From positions 126,501-190,500 of the forward strand of contig NZ_CP107970.1 in the NCBI RefSeq assembly GCF_036090055.1: a stretch of DNA of 64,000 nt, in the 5' to 3' direction. The notes beneath the pieces were generated by a model, which saw nothing but the letters and a program-made list of their open reading frames with translations, was not told the DNA's origin and did not search any database. Both the position numbers and the translations under genes were made by a program. Shown here in pieces: positions 1-10,391 of this stretch. This stretch comes from Nocardioides sp. NBC_00368. Its GTDB lineage: Bacteria; Actinomycetota; Actinomycetes; Propionibacteriales; Nocardioidaceae. The first letter of the stretch is position 1, and every line of letters begins with the position of its first letter.

Positions 1-368
1 ACGACGGTGAGCACCGCGGCCGCGGCGTGCGCGACCAGCATCGAGGTGTCGCCCGTGCCGCTGTTGTGCGCGTGAGCGGCAGGGGCTGCGTACGCCTCGA
101 AGGCCTCGTGCATCCCCAGCTGAGCCGCTCCGGCGAGCACCGCGCCCAGGACGATCCCGACTCGGCGCTGCAGCACCACGACGCCTGCGCCGAAGGCAGC
201 GAACCCCGTCGCCACCAGCCACAACGCGTCCGGCAGCTCCCCGCCGCCGGCCAGGTGGGCCAGGCTGGACCCGGTGGTGATCTCCACCGCCGCGAGCAGC
301 GCCAGCCATACGCTCCCGCGCGTCGGCCGCACCACCCTCAGATCCACGCCGGACATTGTCGCAGACAT
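1..368 (-). CDS. Membrane protein of unknown function, 3' end cut by window edge
   Basis: Reading the minus strand from ATG at 368 gives 122 residues with no stop before base 1, so the gene runs off the left edge. A second in-frame ATG lies at 356. The visible part has hydrophobic stretches at about residues 19-40, 50-66, 70-86 and from 111 to the edge, so it is probably a multi-pass membrane protein. A His-rich loop (residues about 99-102, HAHN) sits between segments three and four; a metal role is possible but is only a guess. I do not recognise the family. It lies downstream of scoB, beyond a 16-bp hairpin, and so is probably a separate transcript. Confidence 0.6.
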   Translation of the reverse strand, partial: MSATMSGVDLRVVRPTRGSVWLALLAAVEITTGSSLAHLAGGGELPDALWLVATGFAAFGAGVVVLQRRVGIVLGAVLAGAAQLGMHEAFEAYAAPAAHAHNSGTGDTSMLVAHAAAAVLTV

Positions 369-377
369 GCCGAGCCG

Positions 378-423
378 TCACGTACGTCGGCCGAGACGTC
401 ACACCCGTGACGTCTCGGCCGAC
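378..423. repeat. Hairpin-forming dispersed repeat, copy 1
   Basis: Bases 386-401 and 408-423 are perfect 16-bp inverted repeats around a 6-base loop. Bases 378-401 are, in reverse complement, identical over 24 bases to 50076-50099. The shared core is TGACGTCTCGGCCGACGTAC, and the shorter motif TGACSTCTCGGC recurs again at about 430. It lies just past the end of scoB and could act as its terminator, although no T-run follows. Being shared between two distant intergenic sites suggests a genome-wide small repeat family. Confidence 0.7.
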
Positions 424-442
424 GCGGCTGACCTCTCGGCCC

Positions 443-1072
443 TCAGCGCAGGATCGGCGGCTCGGTCTTCTCCTCGACCTCGTTCAGGGTGACGCCCGGG
501 GCGAGCTCGACGAGGCGCAGGCCCTCGGGAGTGATGTCGAGGACGCACAGGTCGGTGATGATGCGCTGCACGACACCGAGGCCGGTGTAGGGCAGCGAGC
601 ACTCCTCGACGATCTTGTAGGAGCCGTCGCGGGCGACGTGCTCCATCAGCACGACGACCTTCTTGGCGCCGTGGACGAGGTCCATCGCGCCGCCCATGCC
701 CTTGACCATCTTGCCGGGGATCATCCAGTTGGCGAGGTCGCCGCCCTTCGAGACCTGCATGGCCCCGAGGATCGCGGCGTCGATCTTGCCGGATCGGATC
801 ATCCCGAAGCTGGTGGCGGAGTCGAAGAAGCTCGCGCCCTTGCGGACGGTGACCGTCTCCTTGCCCGCGTTGATCAGGTCCGGGTCGACGGCGTCCTCGG
901 TCGGGTAGGCGCCGGTGCCGAGGATGCCGTTCTCGCTCTGCAGCACCAGCTCGACGTCGTCGGGGACGTAGTTGGGCACCAGCGTCGGCAGCCCGATCCC
1001 GAGGTTGACGTAGTCGCCGTCGGACAGCTCCGCGGCGGCGCGGGCGGCCATCTCTTCACGTGTCCATGCCAT
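443..1072 (-). CDS. scoB: 3-oxoacid CoA-transferase subunit B
   Basis: This 209-residue protein is the catalytic beta subunit of a family I CoA-transferase that moves CoA between succinyl-CoA (or acetyl-CoA) and a 3-oxoacid such as acetoacetate. The active-site motif SENGILG is at residues 46-52, with Glu47 expected to form the glutamyl-CoA thioester. Length matches the family. The ATG is one base after the stop of the alpha-subunit gene, so the two are co-translated in equal amounts. Together they probably serve ketone-body or branched acid use. Acetoacetate versus 3-oxoadipate as substrate cannot be settled from sequence alone. Confidence 0.93.
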   Translation of the reverse strand: MAWTREEMAARAAAELSDGDYVNLGIGLPTLVPNYVPDDVELVLQSENGILGTGAYPTEDAVDPDLINAGKETVTVRKGASFFDSATSFGMIRSGKIDAAILGAMQVSKGGDLANWMIPGKMVKGMGGAMDLVHGAKKVVVLMEHVARDGSYKIVEECSLPYTGLGVVQRIITDLCVLDITPEGLRLVELAPGVTLNEVEEKTEPPILR

Positions 1073-1073
1073 G

Positions 1074-1838
1074 TCAGCGGACCGTCCTCTTCTCGATGCG
1101 CTTGTCGGCGGCCTGTTCGGGGGTCAGGGGGACGACGCGGTGGACGTAGACCCCGGGGAGGTGGACGTCGTTCGGCGGGATCTCGCCGGGCTCGACGAGC
1201 TCCTCGACCTCCGCGATCGTGATCTGCCCGGCCATCGCGGCCAGCGGGTTGAAGTTGCGGGCGGAGTCCTTGAACAGGAGGTTGCCGTGGCGGTCGCCCT
1301 TCCAAGCGCGGACGATGCCGAAGTCGGCGACGATCGCCTCCTCGAGCACGAACTCCTGCTCGCCGTTGCGGGTCTCGAAGGTCATCACCGGCTTCTCGGG
1401 CGAGGTCTTGATGACGTTGCCGGCGTCGTCGTACTTCCACGGCAGCCCGCCCTGCGCCACCTGCGTGCCGACGCCGGTGCGGGTGTAGAACGCCGCGATG
1501 CCGGAGCCGCCCGCGCGCATCCGCTCGGCCAGCGTGCCCTGCGGGGTCAGCTCGACCTCGAGGTCGCCGGAGAGGTACTGCCGCGCGAACTCCTTGTTCT
1601 CACCGACGTACGACGCGACGACCCGGCGCAGGCGCCCGGCGCCGAGCAGCAGGCCCAGGCCCCAGTCGTCGACGCCCGCGTTGTTGGAGACCACCTCGAG
1701 GTCGGTCACACCGGCCTCGAGGATTGCGTTGATGAGCACCGAGGGGATGCCGCACAACCCGAAGCCGCCGACCGTGAGGGTCGCTCCGTTCGGGATGTCC
1801 GCGACCGCCTCGGCGGCTGAGGAGATGACCTTGTCCAT
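1074..1838 (-). CDS. scoA: 3-oxoacid CoA-transferase subunit A
   Basis: This 254-residue protein is the alpha subunit partner of the preceding CoA-transferase. The glycine-rich CoA-binding motif GGFGLCGIP is at about residues 24-32, and the downstream NNAG segment fits the family. The first gene of the scoAB pair, it is transcribed away from the IclR-type regulator gene at 1964, with a 125-base gap that must hold both promoters. That arrangement makes the IclR protein its likely regulator. No pathway genes such as thiolase adjoin, so the physiological acid is unknown. Confidence 0.92.
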   Translation of the reverse strand: MDKVISSAAEAVADIPNGATLTVGGFGLCGIPSVLINAILEAGVTDLEVVSNNAGVDDWGLGLLLGAGRLRRVVASYVGENKEFARQYLSGDLEVELTPQGTLAERMRAGGSGIAAFYTRTGVGTQVAQGGLPWKYDDAGNVIKTSPEKPVMTFETRNGEQEFVLEEAIVADFGIVRAWKGDRHGNLLFKDSARNFNPLAAMAGQITIAEVEELVEPGEIPPNDVHLPGVYVHRVVPLTPEQAADKRIEKRTVR

Positions 1839-1950
1839 GATGATCAGTCAAGGGCGGGCGGGTCGCTCGGTCAATAGATGATCGCGAGTTCACGCTTGAT
1901 CTTTCGTTGACCGACCCCGCTGCCGCAGATGCGTTCACTGAATGGACGTC

Positions 1951-1956
1951 TATCGT
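1951..1956 (+). promoter_or_regulatory. -10 box for a leaderless iclR transcript
   Basis: TATCGT matches the actinobacterial TANNNT consensus and ends 7 bases before the ATG at 1964. Transcription would start at or next to that ATG, giving a leaderless mRNA, and this supports 1964 over the TTG at 1907 as the start. No clear -35 box is seen. Confidence 0.5.
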
Positions 1957-1963
1957 ACGTCTC

Positions 1964-2752
1964 ATGGAACCCGGTCCCGGCGCGAACCAGCCCGGCATTC
2001 AGCCCAGCGTGATCCGTCGCAGCGCGCACCTGCTGCGGCTGCTCGCCGCGCGCGAGCCGGAGGGCGCGACGACCACCCAGCTCGCGACGACCGCCGCCAT
2101 CCCGCGCCCGACCGCCCACCGGCTGCTGAGCACCCTGCAGGAGGAGGGGCTGGTCGAGCGCGACAACAGCACCGGCGCGTGGCACCTCGGGCCGGAGTGC
2201 TTCCTCCTCGGTGCCGCCGCGACCACCCGCCACGACATCACCCCGGCGGCCCGCGCGGCCGTGCTGCGCATCGCCCGGGAGACGGGGGAGAGCGCGTTCT
2301 TCTCCATCCGGCGCGGCGACGAGACCGTCTGTGTCCTGCGCGAGGACGGCAGCTTCCCGATCCGGTCGCACGTGCTCCACGAGGGCATCCGGTTCCCCCT
2401 CGGCGTCGCCTCGGCCGGCCTGGCGATCCTGGCGCTCATGCCCGAGTCGCGCCGCGAGGCCTACCTGGCCCGCACCGACCTCGTCCCCGTCTACGGCGAG
2501 GAGCACTCCGCGTCCGCTCTGCGGAAGCGCATCGCCGCGACCCGCGAGCGCGGCTTCGCGGTCAACCCGGGCCTGATCGTGGTCGGCAGCTGGGGTCTGG
2601 GCGCCGCGGTCTTCGACGCCCACGGGCAGCCCTACGGGGCGCTGAGCATCACCGGCATCGAGGCCCGCCTCGCGCCACCCCGCCAGGCCGAGCTCGGCCG
2701 TCTCCTCCTGGAGGCCGCCCACACCCTGACGGCGAAGGCTACCTCCGGGTGA
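1964..2752 (+). CDS. IclR-family transcriptional regulator
   Basis: The 262-residue protein has the IclR plan: an N-terminal winged helix-turn-helix (about residues 15-70, including TTTQLATTAAIPRPTAHRL) and a C-terminal effector-binding GAF-like domain of about 170 residues. An open frame upstream would allow a TTG start at 1907, but the ATG at 1964 gives the usual family length and has a -10 box placed for leaderless transcription. It is divergent from scoAB and probably controls it in response to an organic acid. Its last 14 bases overlap, on the opposite strand, the end of the FGGY kinase gene. Confidence 0.88.
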   Translation: MEPGPGANQPGIQPSVIRRSAHLLRLLAAREPEGATTTQLATTAAIPRPTAHRLLSTLQEEGLVERDNSTGAWHLGPECFLLGAAATTRHDITPAARAAVLRIARETGESAFFSIRRGDETVCVLREDGSFPIRSHVLHEGIRFPLGVASAGLAILALMPESRREAYLARTDLVPVYGEEHSASALRKRIAATRERGFAVNPGLIVVGSWGLGAAVFDAHGQPYGALSITGIEARLAPPRQAELGRLLLEAAHTLTAKATSG

Positions 2753-4235
2753 GGGCCTCCTGCATCCGAGCCAGGTGGTGGACCTGGTCGCGGGTGGCGG
2801 GATACAGCTCGGTGAAGGTGCCGTAGAGCTCGTCGTAGACGGCCCGGTTGTCGGGGTTGGGCACGACCTCGCCGACGATCCTGGTCCAGTCCGTGTCGGG
2901 TGGCACGAGGCCGGAGCCGATCGCCGCCAGGAGGGCGTCTCCGTAGGAGGCCCCGATGGTCTGCTCGGGCACGAGCTGGCGGATCCCGGTCACGTCGCTG
3001 ACGATCTGGCTCCACGGCCCGCTCCGGGTGCCCCCGCCGACGGTGACCACGCGGGAGGCGGGGCCGCCGGCGACCTCGAGGAGCTCGAGGATCTGCCGTA
3101 CGCCGTAGGCGATCCCCTCGTAGACGGCTCGGTACAGGTGCCCGCGGCCGTGACGCAGCGACAGCCCGGCGACGACGCCGCGTGCCTGCGGGTCGAAGAG
3201 CGGGGTGCGCTCGCCGGCGAAGTAGGGCAGCACGACGAGCCCCTCCGCGCCGGGCGGGGTGAGCTCGGCCTCCTTGGCGAGGGTGGCGATGTCGACCTTC
3301 CCGGTGAGCTCCTGGACCCAGGAGAGCAGACTCCCCGAGGTCGCCATCCCGCCCGCGAGCGTCATCACGTCCGGCTGCACGCTCTGGGCGGTCCACAACG
3401 GGGGACAGGCCTTCAGGTCGCGGCCGATCTGTACGAAGAACATCGTGGAGCCGTACATCAGCATCAGGTCGCCCGGCTGCCGCACGCCGCAGCTGAACGC
3501 CTCGGTCCAGGCATCGACGGACCCGGCCATCACCGGCGTGCCGGCGGGCAGCCCGGTCGCCGCGGCCGCGTCGGCCCGCAACGTCCCGACCACCTCCCCG
3601 GACCAGGCGAGCCGGGGCATCCGGAGATCGCCGAGAATCTCCTCAACCCAGTCGCTCGCCCAGTCCTGGGCCGCGAGGTCGTAGAGCGGGGCGCACTGGC
3701 TGGCGGTGTGGTGATCGAGGATGTACTCGCCGGTGAGCCGGGCGACGACGTACGAGCTGGAGCCGAACCAGCGGCGGGTCCGTGCCCACACGTCGGGCTC
3801 GTGGCGCCGCAGCCAGAGCAGCTTGGGGCCGACCGCCTGGGAGCTGAGCGCGCTACCGGCCCGGTCGAGGATGGCGTCGGCCCCGAACCGCTCGGTGAGC
3901 TCCTCGATCTCGGCCGACGCCCGGCTGTCGATGCCGTAGAGGATCCCCGGCCGGAGCGGGGTGAGGCCGTCGTCGGTGACCAGGACGCACGGGCCGATAC
4001 CGCTGACGCAGAGCCCGGCGATCGTGTGACCGCGGGCGTGCAGGGCCAGCTCGCGACAGATCGAGACCACCTCGTCCCACCAGATGGTCTCGGCGTCCAT
4101 CTCGGCATGCCCGGCCCTGGGCAGCGACATCTGGTGACGGCGCATCGTCTTGGCGATCACGATGCCCTCGGCGGTGGCCAGCACGCCCTTGCTGCTTCCG
4201 GTGCCGACATCGACCCCCACGACCAAGGCAGCCAT
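2739..4235 (-). CDS. FGGY-family carbohydrate kinase
   Basis: This 498-residue kinase transfers phosphate from ATP to a sugar, polyol or ketose. The N-terminal phosphate-binding motif DVGTGSSKG is at residues 9-17, and a second ATP-site motif GGGTRSGPW lies in the C-terminal domain. The ATG at 4235 is chosen because GGGAGGG precedes it by a few bases; a longer frame to 4319 has no such site. It is the last gene of the putative tetritol operon, 80 bases after the RpiB-like gene. Context suggests a tetritol or L-erythrulose kinase, but xylulose or ribulose kinases share these motifs, so the substrate is open. Confidence 0.88.
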   Translation of the reverse strand: MAALVVGVDVGTGSSKGVLATAEGIVIAKTMRRHQMSLPRAGHAEMDAETIWWDEVVSICRELALHARGHTIAGLCVSGIGPCVLVTDDGLTPLRPGILYGIDSRASAEIEELTERFGADAILDRAGSALSSQAVGPKLLWLRRHEPDVWARTRRWFGSSSYVVARLTGEYILDHHTASQCAPLYDLAAQDWASDWVEEILGDLRMPRLAWSGEVVGTLRADAAAATGLPAGTPVMAGSVDAWTEAFSCGVRQPGDLMLMYGSTMFFVQIGRDLKACPPLWTAQSVQPDVMTLAGGMATSGSLLSWVQELTGKVDIATLAKEAELTPPGAEGLVVLPYFAGERTPLFDPQARGVVAGLSLRHGRGHLYRAVYEGIAYGVRQILELLEVAGGPASRVVTVGGGTRSGPWSQIVSDVTGIRQLVPEQTIGASYGDALLAAIGSGLVPPDTDWTRIVGEVVPNPDNRAVYDELYGTFTELYPATRDQVHHLARMQEALTRR

Positions 4236-4315
4236 ATACCCTCCCAGTCGCGCCGGACAGCCGTGTCCGACAGCCTCGACGGCGTGATCGGTCGATCCTA
4301 GTGGCCGCCGGGGCC

Positions 4316-4864
4316 TCAACAGCTCGAGGGCTGTTCCTGCTCCGTGGTGCCCTGCTCGTACTCACCGATGGCCGCGACCTTCGCGGCCGAGGCCGACTGG
4401 GGGTCGAACTCGTAGCCCAGCCACTCCTTGGCGAGGCGGCGGGCGAGCTCGATCCCGACGACCCGCTGGCCCATGCACAGGACCTGGGCGTTGTTGCTGA
4501 GCACCGCCCGCTCGACCGAGAAGCTGTCGTGCGCCGTGACGGCGCGTACGCCGGGGACCTTGTTGGCGCTGATGGCGACGCCGAGCCCGGTGCCGCACAC
4601 GAGCAGCGCGCGATCGACGCTGCCGTTGGCGACGAGCTGTGCCGCAGAGGCCGCGACGTGGGGGTAGGCGGTGTGCTCGTCGGTCGTGACGCCGACATCG
4701 ACCACCACGGCGACCCGTGGGTCGGCCTCCAGGTCGGCCTTCAGGATGTCGCGGTAGGAGACGCCGGCGTCGTCGCAGCCGACGGCGATCCGCAGCCCGC
4801 CGGCTGCCTCCGCGGTCTGTGCCGGCTCGGTCCGGGCTGACTTGATCCGGGATGACTCGGTCAT
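4316..4864 (-). CDS. derI: RpiB/LacAB-family sugar-phosphate isomerase, probable D-erythrulose-4-phosphate isomerase
   Basis: The 182-residue protein is an RpiB-fold aldose-ketose isomerase. After a 22-residue extension, the fold begins with LRIAVGCDDAG. The active-site Cys is Cys90 in VCGTGLG, and the ring-opening His region (AHDSFS, His112) is present. Its ATG overlaps the stop of the DhaK-DhaL kinase gene by four bases, so the two are translationally coupled. In the tetritol pathway known from Mycobacterium smegmatis an RpiB-like enzyme converts D-erythrulose 4-phosphate to D-erythrose 4-phosphate. The same role is inferred here from neighbours; ribose-5-phosphate isomerase B is the alternative. 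Confidence 0.8.
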   Translation of the reverse strand: MTESSRIKSARTEPAQTAEAAGGLRIAVGCDDAGVSYRDILKADLEADPRVAVVVDVGVTTDEHTAYPHVAASAAQLVANGSVDRALLVCGTGLGVAISANKVPGVRAVTAHDSFSVERAVLSNNAQVLCMGQRVVGIELARRLAKEWLGYEFDPQSASAAKVAAIGEYEQGTTEQEQPSSC

Positions 4865-6612
4865 GAGGACTCCTCGTGGATGGTCTGGCAGGTCTGGTCG
4901 AGCCGCTCGCCGATCGCGGCGACGATCAGGGCGAGCGAGACGGCACCGGGGTCGGGGGTGCCGACGCTGCGGTCGGCGAGCGGCCGCGCCCGCCCCACCT
5001 TCGGCACCATCGGGGCGGTCGCCTCGGCGGCCTTCGCGCAGCTCTCCGCCGCCGCCCGCCACGCCTCGGGGAGGGTGAGTGCGGTGTCGGCGGCCTGTTC
5101 GAGCGCGTCGGCGAAAGGACAGAGCGCGTCGAGCATCGTCTTGTCGCCGAGCTCGGCACGGCCGAACGTCTGCACGCGGGTCGTCGCCGCGCGGACGGCC
5201 TCGGCGAGCCGGGGGAGGGTGACCGGCTCCTGGTTGCCGAGGCCTTCACCGACGGTGTCGAGGAGCAGGCCCCACAGGATGCCGCTGGTGCCGCCGGCGC
5301 GGTCACCGAACGCGGCCCCCGCCGCGCTGAGCACCGAGCCGACTCCGCCGCCGGAACACACGGCCGACTCCGCCGCCTCGAGGGCGGCTCTGGAACCGCG
5401 GCTCATGCCGATGCCGTGGTCGCCGTCGCCGGCGACGGCGTCGATCTCGCCGAGCCGTTCCTTGTGCTCCTCGACGGTCGCGGCGAGGGTGGCGATGAGG
5501 TCGCGCGCGACGGCAGCGTGCCGGCGCGAGGCTTGGCTCGCCGCCTCCTGCGCCTCCTCCGCCTCGGCGCCGACCGACACCGCACGCTCCGTGAACCGTC
5601 CGCCGGCCACGGCCTGGCCCCGGCGGTAGGCCGGGGTGTCGGCAGGAGCGCGCCACAGCGGGTCGAGCTCGTCGTCGAGCCAGGTCACGGTGAGCGAGCA
5701 GCCCGCCATGTCGAGGCTGGTGACCAGCTCGCCGACCTCCGGGTCGACCAGGTCGAGGCCGGCGGCGCGCAACCGGGGCTCGACCTCGCTCCAGAGCACG
5801 TAGAGCTCCTCGTACTTCGTCGCCCCGAGGCCGTTGAGGAGGACGGCGGCCCGGCCGTCGGCCGAGGCCGGACGCTCGGCGAGCACTCGCTCGACGAGCT
5901 GCTCGGCCAGCCGCGTGGCGGGGATCCAGTCGGTGGTGCTGATGCCGGGCTCCCCGTGGATCCCGAGGCCGAAGTCCACCTGCCCGTCCTGCACGTGGAA
6001 GAGGGCATCGCTCGCTCCTGGCAGGGTGCAGCCATCGAACGCCACCCCGAAGGAGTACGTCGCCGCGTTGGCGCGCCGCATGAGCCGCTCGACCTCGTCC
6101 AGGTCCTTGCCCTCCTCGGCCGCGGCGCCCGCCATCTTGTAGACGGTGAAGGTCCCGGCGATGCCGCGGCGGTCCGCCTCCGCGCCGGGTGGTGCGGAGG
6201 CCACGTCGTCGGTCACCCACACGACGCGTACGTCCACACCCTCCGCGCGCAGCCGATCGGCCGCCACGCCGAAGTTGAGCCGGTCGCCGGCGTAGTTGCC
6301 GAAGGCCAGCACCACCCCCGCGCCGCCGTGCGCGGCGCGGGCGATGCGGTAGACCTGCTCGGCGGACGGAGAGGCGAAGATGTCGCCGAGCACGGCGCCG
6401 TCGGCGAAACCCGGGCCGACGACCCCGTTGTAGGAGGGATAGTGGCCCGACCCGCCGCCGATGACGAGCGAGACCTTGCCGGCCAGGGGTCCACCGGCCC
6501 GGATGAACCCGGAGGCGTCGGAGACTCGTTCGACGTACCGCGGATGTGCCGAGGCGAAGCCGGTGAGCACGTCGCTCTTGAAGGTGTCGGGATCGTTGTA
6601 GATGTGGGTCAT
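4861..6612 (-). CDS. derK: DhaK-DhaL fusion kinase, probable D-erythrulose kinase
   Basis: This 583-residue, ATP-dependent ketose kinase joins a DhaK domain (about 1-330) to a DhaL domain (about 365-580). In DhaK the GGGSGHYPS motif is at 52-60 and the His that forms a hemiaminal with the substrate carbonyl is His219 in GIHGEPG. In DhaL the Mg-binding GDGDHG is at about 395-400. The fused single-chain form uses ATP rather than PEP. Its neighbours (RpiB-like isomerase, TIM-like isomerase, tetritol-type dehydrogenase) point to erythrulose rather than dihydroxyacetone as substrate. It starts four bases after the stop of the binding-protein gene. Confidence 0.85.
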   Translation of the reverse strand: MTHIYNDPDTFKSDVLTGFASAHPRYVERVSDASGFIRAGGPLAGKVSLVIGGGSGHYPSYNGVVGPGFADGAVLGDIFASPSAEQVYRIARAAHGGAGVVLAFGNYAGDRLNFGVAADRLRAEGVDVRVVWVTDDVASAPPGAEADRRGIAGTFTVYKMAGAAAEEGKDLDEVERLMRRANAATYSFGVAFDGCTLPGASDALFHVQDGQVDFGLGIHGEPGISTTDWIPATRLAEQLVERVLAERPASADGRAAVLLNGLGATKYEELYVLWSEVEPRLRAAGLDLVDPEVGELVTSLDMAGCSLTVTWLDDELDPLWRAPADTPAYRRGQAVAGGRFTERAVSVGAEAEEAQEAASQASRRHAAVARDLIATLAATVEEHKERLGEIDAVAGDGDHGIGMSRGSRAALEAAESAVCSGGGVGSVLSAAGAAFGDRAGGTSGILWGLLLDTVGEGLGNQEPVTLPRLAEAVRAATTRVQTFGRAELGDKTMLDALCPFADALEQAADTALTLPEAWRAAAESCAKAAEATAPMVPKVGRARPLADRSVGTPDPGAVSLALIVAAIGERLDQTCQTIHEESS

Positions 6613-6616
6613 CGGG

Positions 6617-7582
6617 TCACTCGCTGATGACGAAGTTCTCGACGGAGTCGACGTTGTCCTTGGTGACCAGGACGCAGTCGAGGGCCTGCTTCTCCTCGGC
6701 CGCGCCGGTCTCCCCGGACTTGATGACGCTGTCGAGCTGCTCGATCGCGCTGTTGGTGCCCTCGACGATCGGCTGGACCACGGTTGCCACCAGCTCGCCG
6801 GACCGCACCGCGTCGACGGCGTCCTGGCTGCCGTCGAAGCCGAGGACCTTCACCTGGTCGAGCTTGCCCTTGGCCTTGAGCGCGTTGACCGCACCGAGCG
6901 CCATCTCGTCGTTGCCCGAGATCACCCCGGTGATGTCGGGGTTCTTGGCGAGCAGCGCCTCCATCTTCTCCTGGCCCTCCTGGCGGTCCCAGTTGGCGAT
7001 CTCCTCGCCGACCTTCTTCAGGTCCGGGTACTGGCCGAGGACCTGCTCGTACCCGTCGGAGCGGACCTGGGCGTTGTTGTCGCTGGGGTTGCCGAACAGC
7101 TCGACGTACGTCCCCTTGTAGTTCATCGAGGCGGCCCAGGCCTCGGCGCCGACGGTGGCCCCCTGGGCGTTGTTGGAGACGATCTGGGAGGCCGCGAGCC
7201 CGGTCTCGGAGATCTCGGCGTTGATCAGCACGATCGGGATGTCGGCGTCGACGACCTTCTGCACCGCGGCGATCGACTCGTCGGCCCCGGCGGGGTCGAG
7301 CAGGATCCCGTCGACGTCGTCGTTGACGGCGGTCTCGATCAGGGTGTTCTGTTCGTCCGGGTCGTTGTTGTGGGCGGCGGTGTAGGAGTCGTAGCCCAGG
7401 TCGGTGGCGGCCTTCTTCGCGGTGTCGACCTCGGCCTTCCAGTAGGGGTTGGAGGGGTCGACGGTGATGATGGCGATGGTGCCGCCGCCCTTGCCGCCCT
7501 CGTCGTCGGTGGCTTCCGAGCCGCACGCGGCCAGGCTCAGGGTGAGCCCGGTGGCGGCGATGCCGGCGAGAATTCGCTTCAT
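6617..7582 (-). CDS. Sugar/polyol ABC transporter substrate-binding lipoprotein
   Basis: This 321-residue secreted lipoprotein begins MKRILAGIAATGLTLSLAAC; the lipobox LAAC puts the lipidated Cys at residue 20. The mature part has the periplasmic binding protein type 1 (RbsB-like) fold, with ITVDPSNPYWKAEV near the start and the family's IISGNDEMALGA-type segment later. It should capture the substrate and deliver it to the permease encoded at 7651. The longer open frame to 8107 overlaps the permease gene and is rejected. In this operon it likely binds a four-carbon polyol, which is an inference. Confidence 0.9.
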   Translation of the reverse strand: MKRILAGIAATGLTLSLAACGSEATDDEGGKGGGTIAIITVDPSNPYWKAEVDTAKKAATDLGYDSYTAAHNNDPDEQNTLIETAVNDDVDGILLDPAGADESIAAVQKVVDADIPIVLINAEISETGLAASQIVSNNAQGATVGAEAWAASMNYKGTYVELFGNPSDNNAQVRSDGYEQVLGQYPDLKKVGEEIANWDRQEGQEKMEALLAKNPDITGVISGNDEMALGAVNALKAKGKLDQVKVLGFDGSQDAVDAVRSGELVATVVQPIVEGTNSAIEQLDSVIKSGETGAAEEKQALDCVLVTKDNVDSVENFVISE

Positions 7583-7650
7583 GGTGGGTGTCCTCTCGAT
7601 CGGTCGCGGACCTGCCGCGTCCTGGGGGTTGGAACGGTGGATGACGGCGT

Positions 7651-8786
7651 TCATGCGGACGTGCTCGCGGCGGCAGGTGCCTTGGAGCGGACCTCGGCCG
7701 CGGCGCGCCGCGCGGCCCCGCGGTTCTGGGCGATCTGCTGGATCCGGTCGACGGCGACGGCGAGGATGATCACCGCGCCGGTGATGACCTGCTGCCAGAA
7801 CGGCGAGACGCCCACGATGACCAGGCCGTTGGCGAGGAACCCGATCACGAAGGCGCCGATGATGGTGCCGCGGACGGTGCCGCGGCCTCCCGAGAGAGCC
7901 GCGCCGCCGATGACGACCGCGGCGATCGCGTTGAGCTCGTAGAACTGGCCCAGGTCGGCGGTCGCCGAGCTGATGTTGGCGATCTGGAGAAGACCGACGA
8001 TGCCGGCGCAGGTGCCCGCGATCACGTAGATCCGCGTCTTGACCCGGGTGACCGGTACGCCGGAGAGCTCGGCCGCGCGCTCGTTGCTGCCGCTGGCGTA
8101 CAGCCACCGGCCGAACGGCGAGCGCACCAGCAGGATCGAGGCCAGGATCGCCAGCGCGATCATCACCCAGGCGGAGATCGGCAGCCCGAGGGGGCGGCTG
8201 GCGAAGACCTCGAAGAAGCCGGTGTTGCCGAGGCCCTCCTGGCCGCGGAGCTCGTTGGTGATGTTCTGACCGTTGAGGAGCACCTCGGTCAGTCCTCGAC
8301 CCACGTAGAGCATGCCCAGCGTGACGATGAACGGAGCGAGGCGGAGCCGCGAGATCAGCAGTCCGTTGGCATAGCCGACCAGGGCACCGACTCCCACCGA
8401 GATCACGACGATGACCCAGACCTGCGGGAACATGATCGCCTGGGTCAGCGGCAGGTCGAGCCCGCGGAAGAGGTTGCCGGCCACGGCGCCGGTCAGCCCC
8501 ACGGTCGAGCCGACCGAGAGGTCGATGCCGCCGTTGAGGATGACCATCAGCATCCCGAGCGCCAGGATCGCGTTGAACGCGACCTGCTTGGTGATCGTCA
8601 CCAGGTTTCCGGGGTCGAGGTAGTTGTCGCTGAGCATCGCGAACACCGCGATGATGAGGACCAGGGCGAGCAGGGCCCGGCCCTCCATCAGGGCGCTGCT
8701 GAGCGTGATCGAGCGAAGCCGGGAGGCGAGGCCGCCTGCCGGGCTCTGGGGGCGGGGCGTCGCCTCGGCGGATGCGTTCGTTGCGG

Positions 8787-8790
<4 letters not shown>
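7651..8790 (-). CDS. Ribose-type ABC transporter permease
   Basis: The 379-residue integral membrane protein belongs to the RbsC/BPD_transp_2 family, with roughly eight to ten hydrophobic segments and the family motif LNGGIDLSVGSTVGLTGA at about residues 84-101. A cytoplasmic N-terminal tail of about 35 residues precedes the first segment. It forms the channel for the polyol taken up by this system. Its ATG overlaps the stop of the ATPase gene by four bases, so the components are made together. A 68-base gap follows before the binding-protein gene, which may allow extra initiation there. Confidence 0.92.

Positions 8791-10387
<1,597 letters not shown>

Positions 10388-10391
<4 letters not shown>

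Noticed and set aside
2775..4301. A 508-residue plus-strand open frame opposite the FGGY kinase
   Set aside because: It is a high-GC antisense shadow: composition is Gly/Asp/Arg/Val-rich with no domain, and the minus-strand frame carries all kinase motifs. The same reasoning removes the frames at 4876-6627, 8919-10577, 25557-27119 and 16783-18525.
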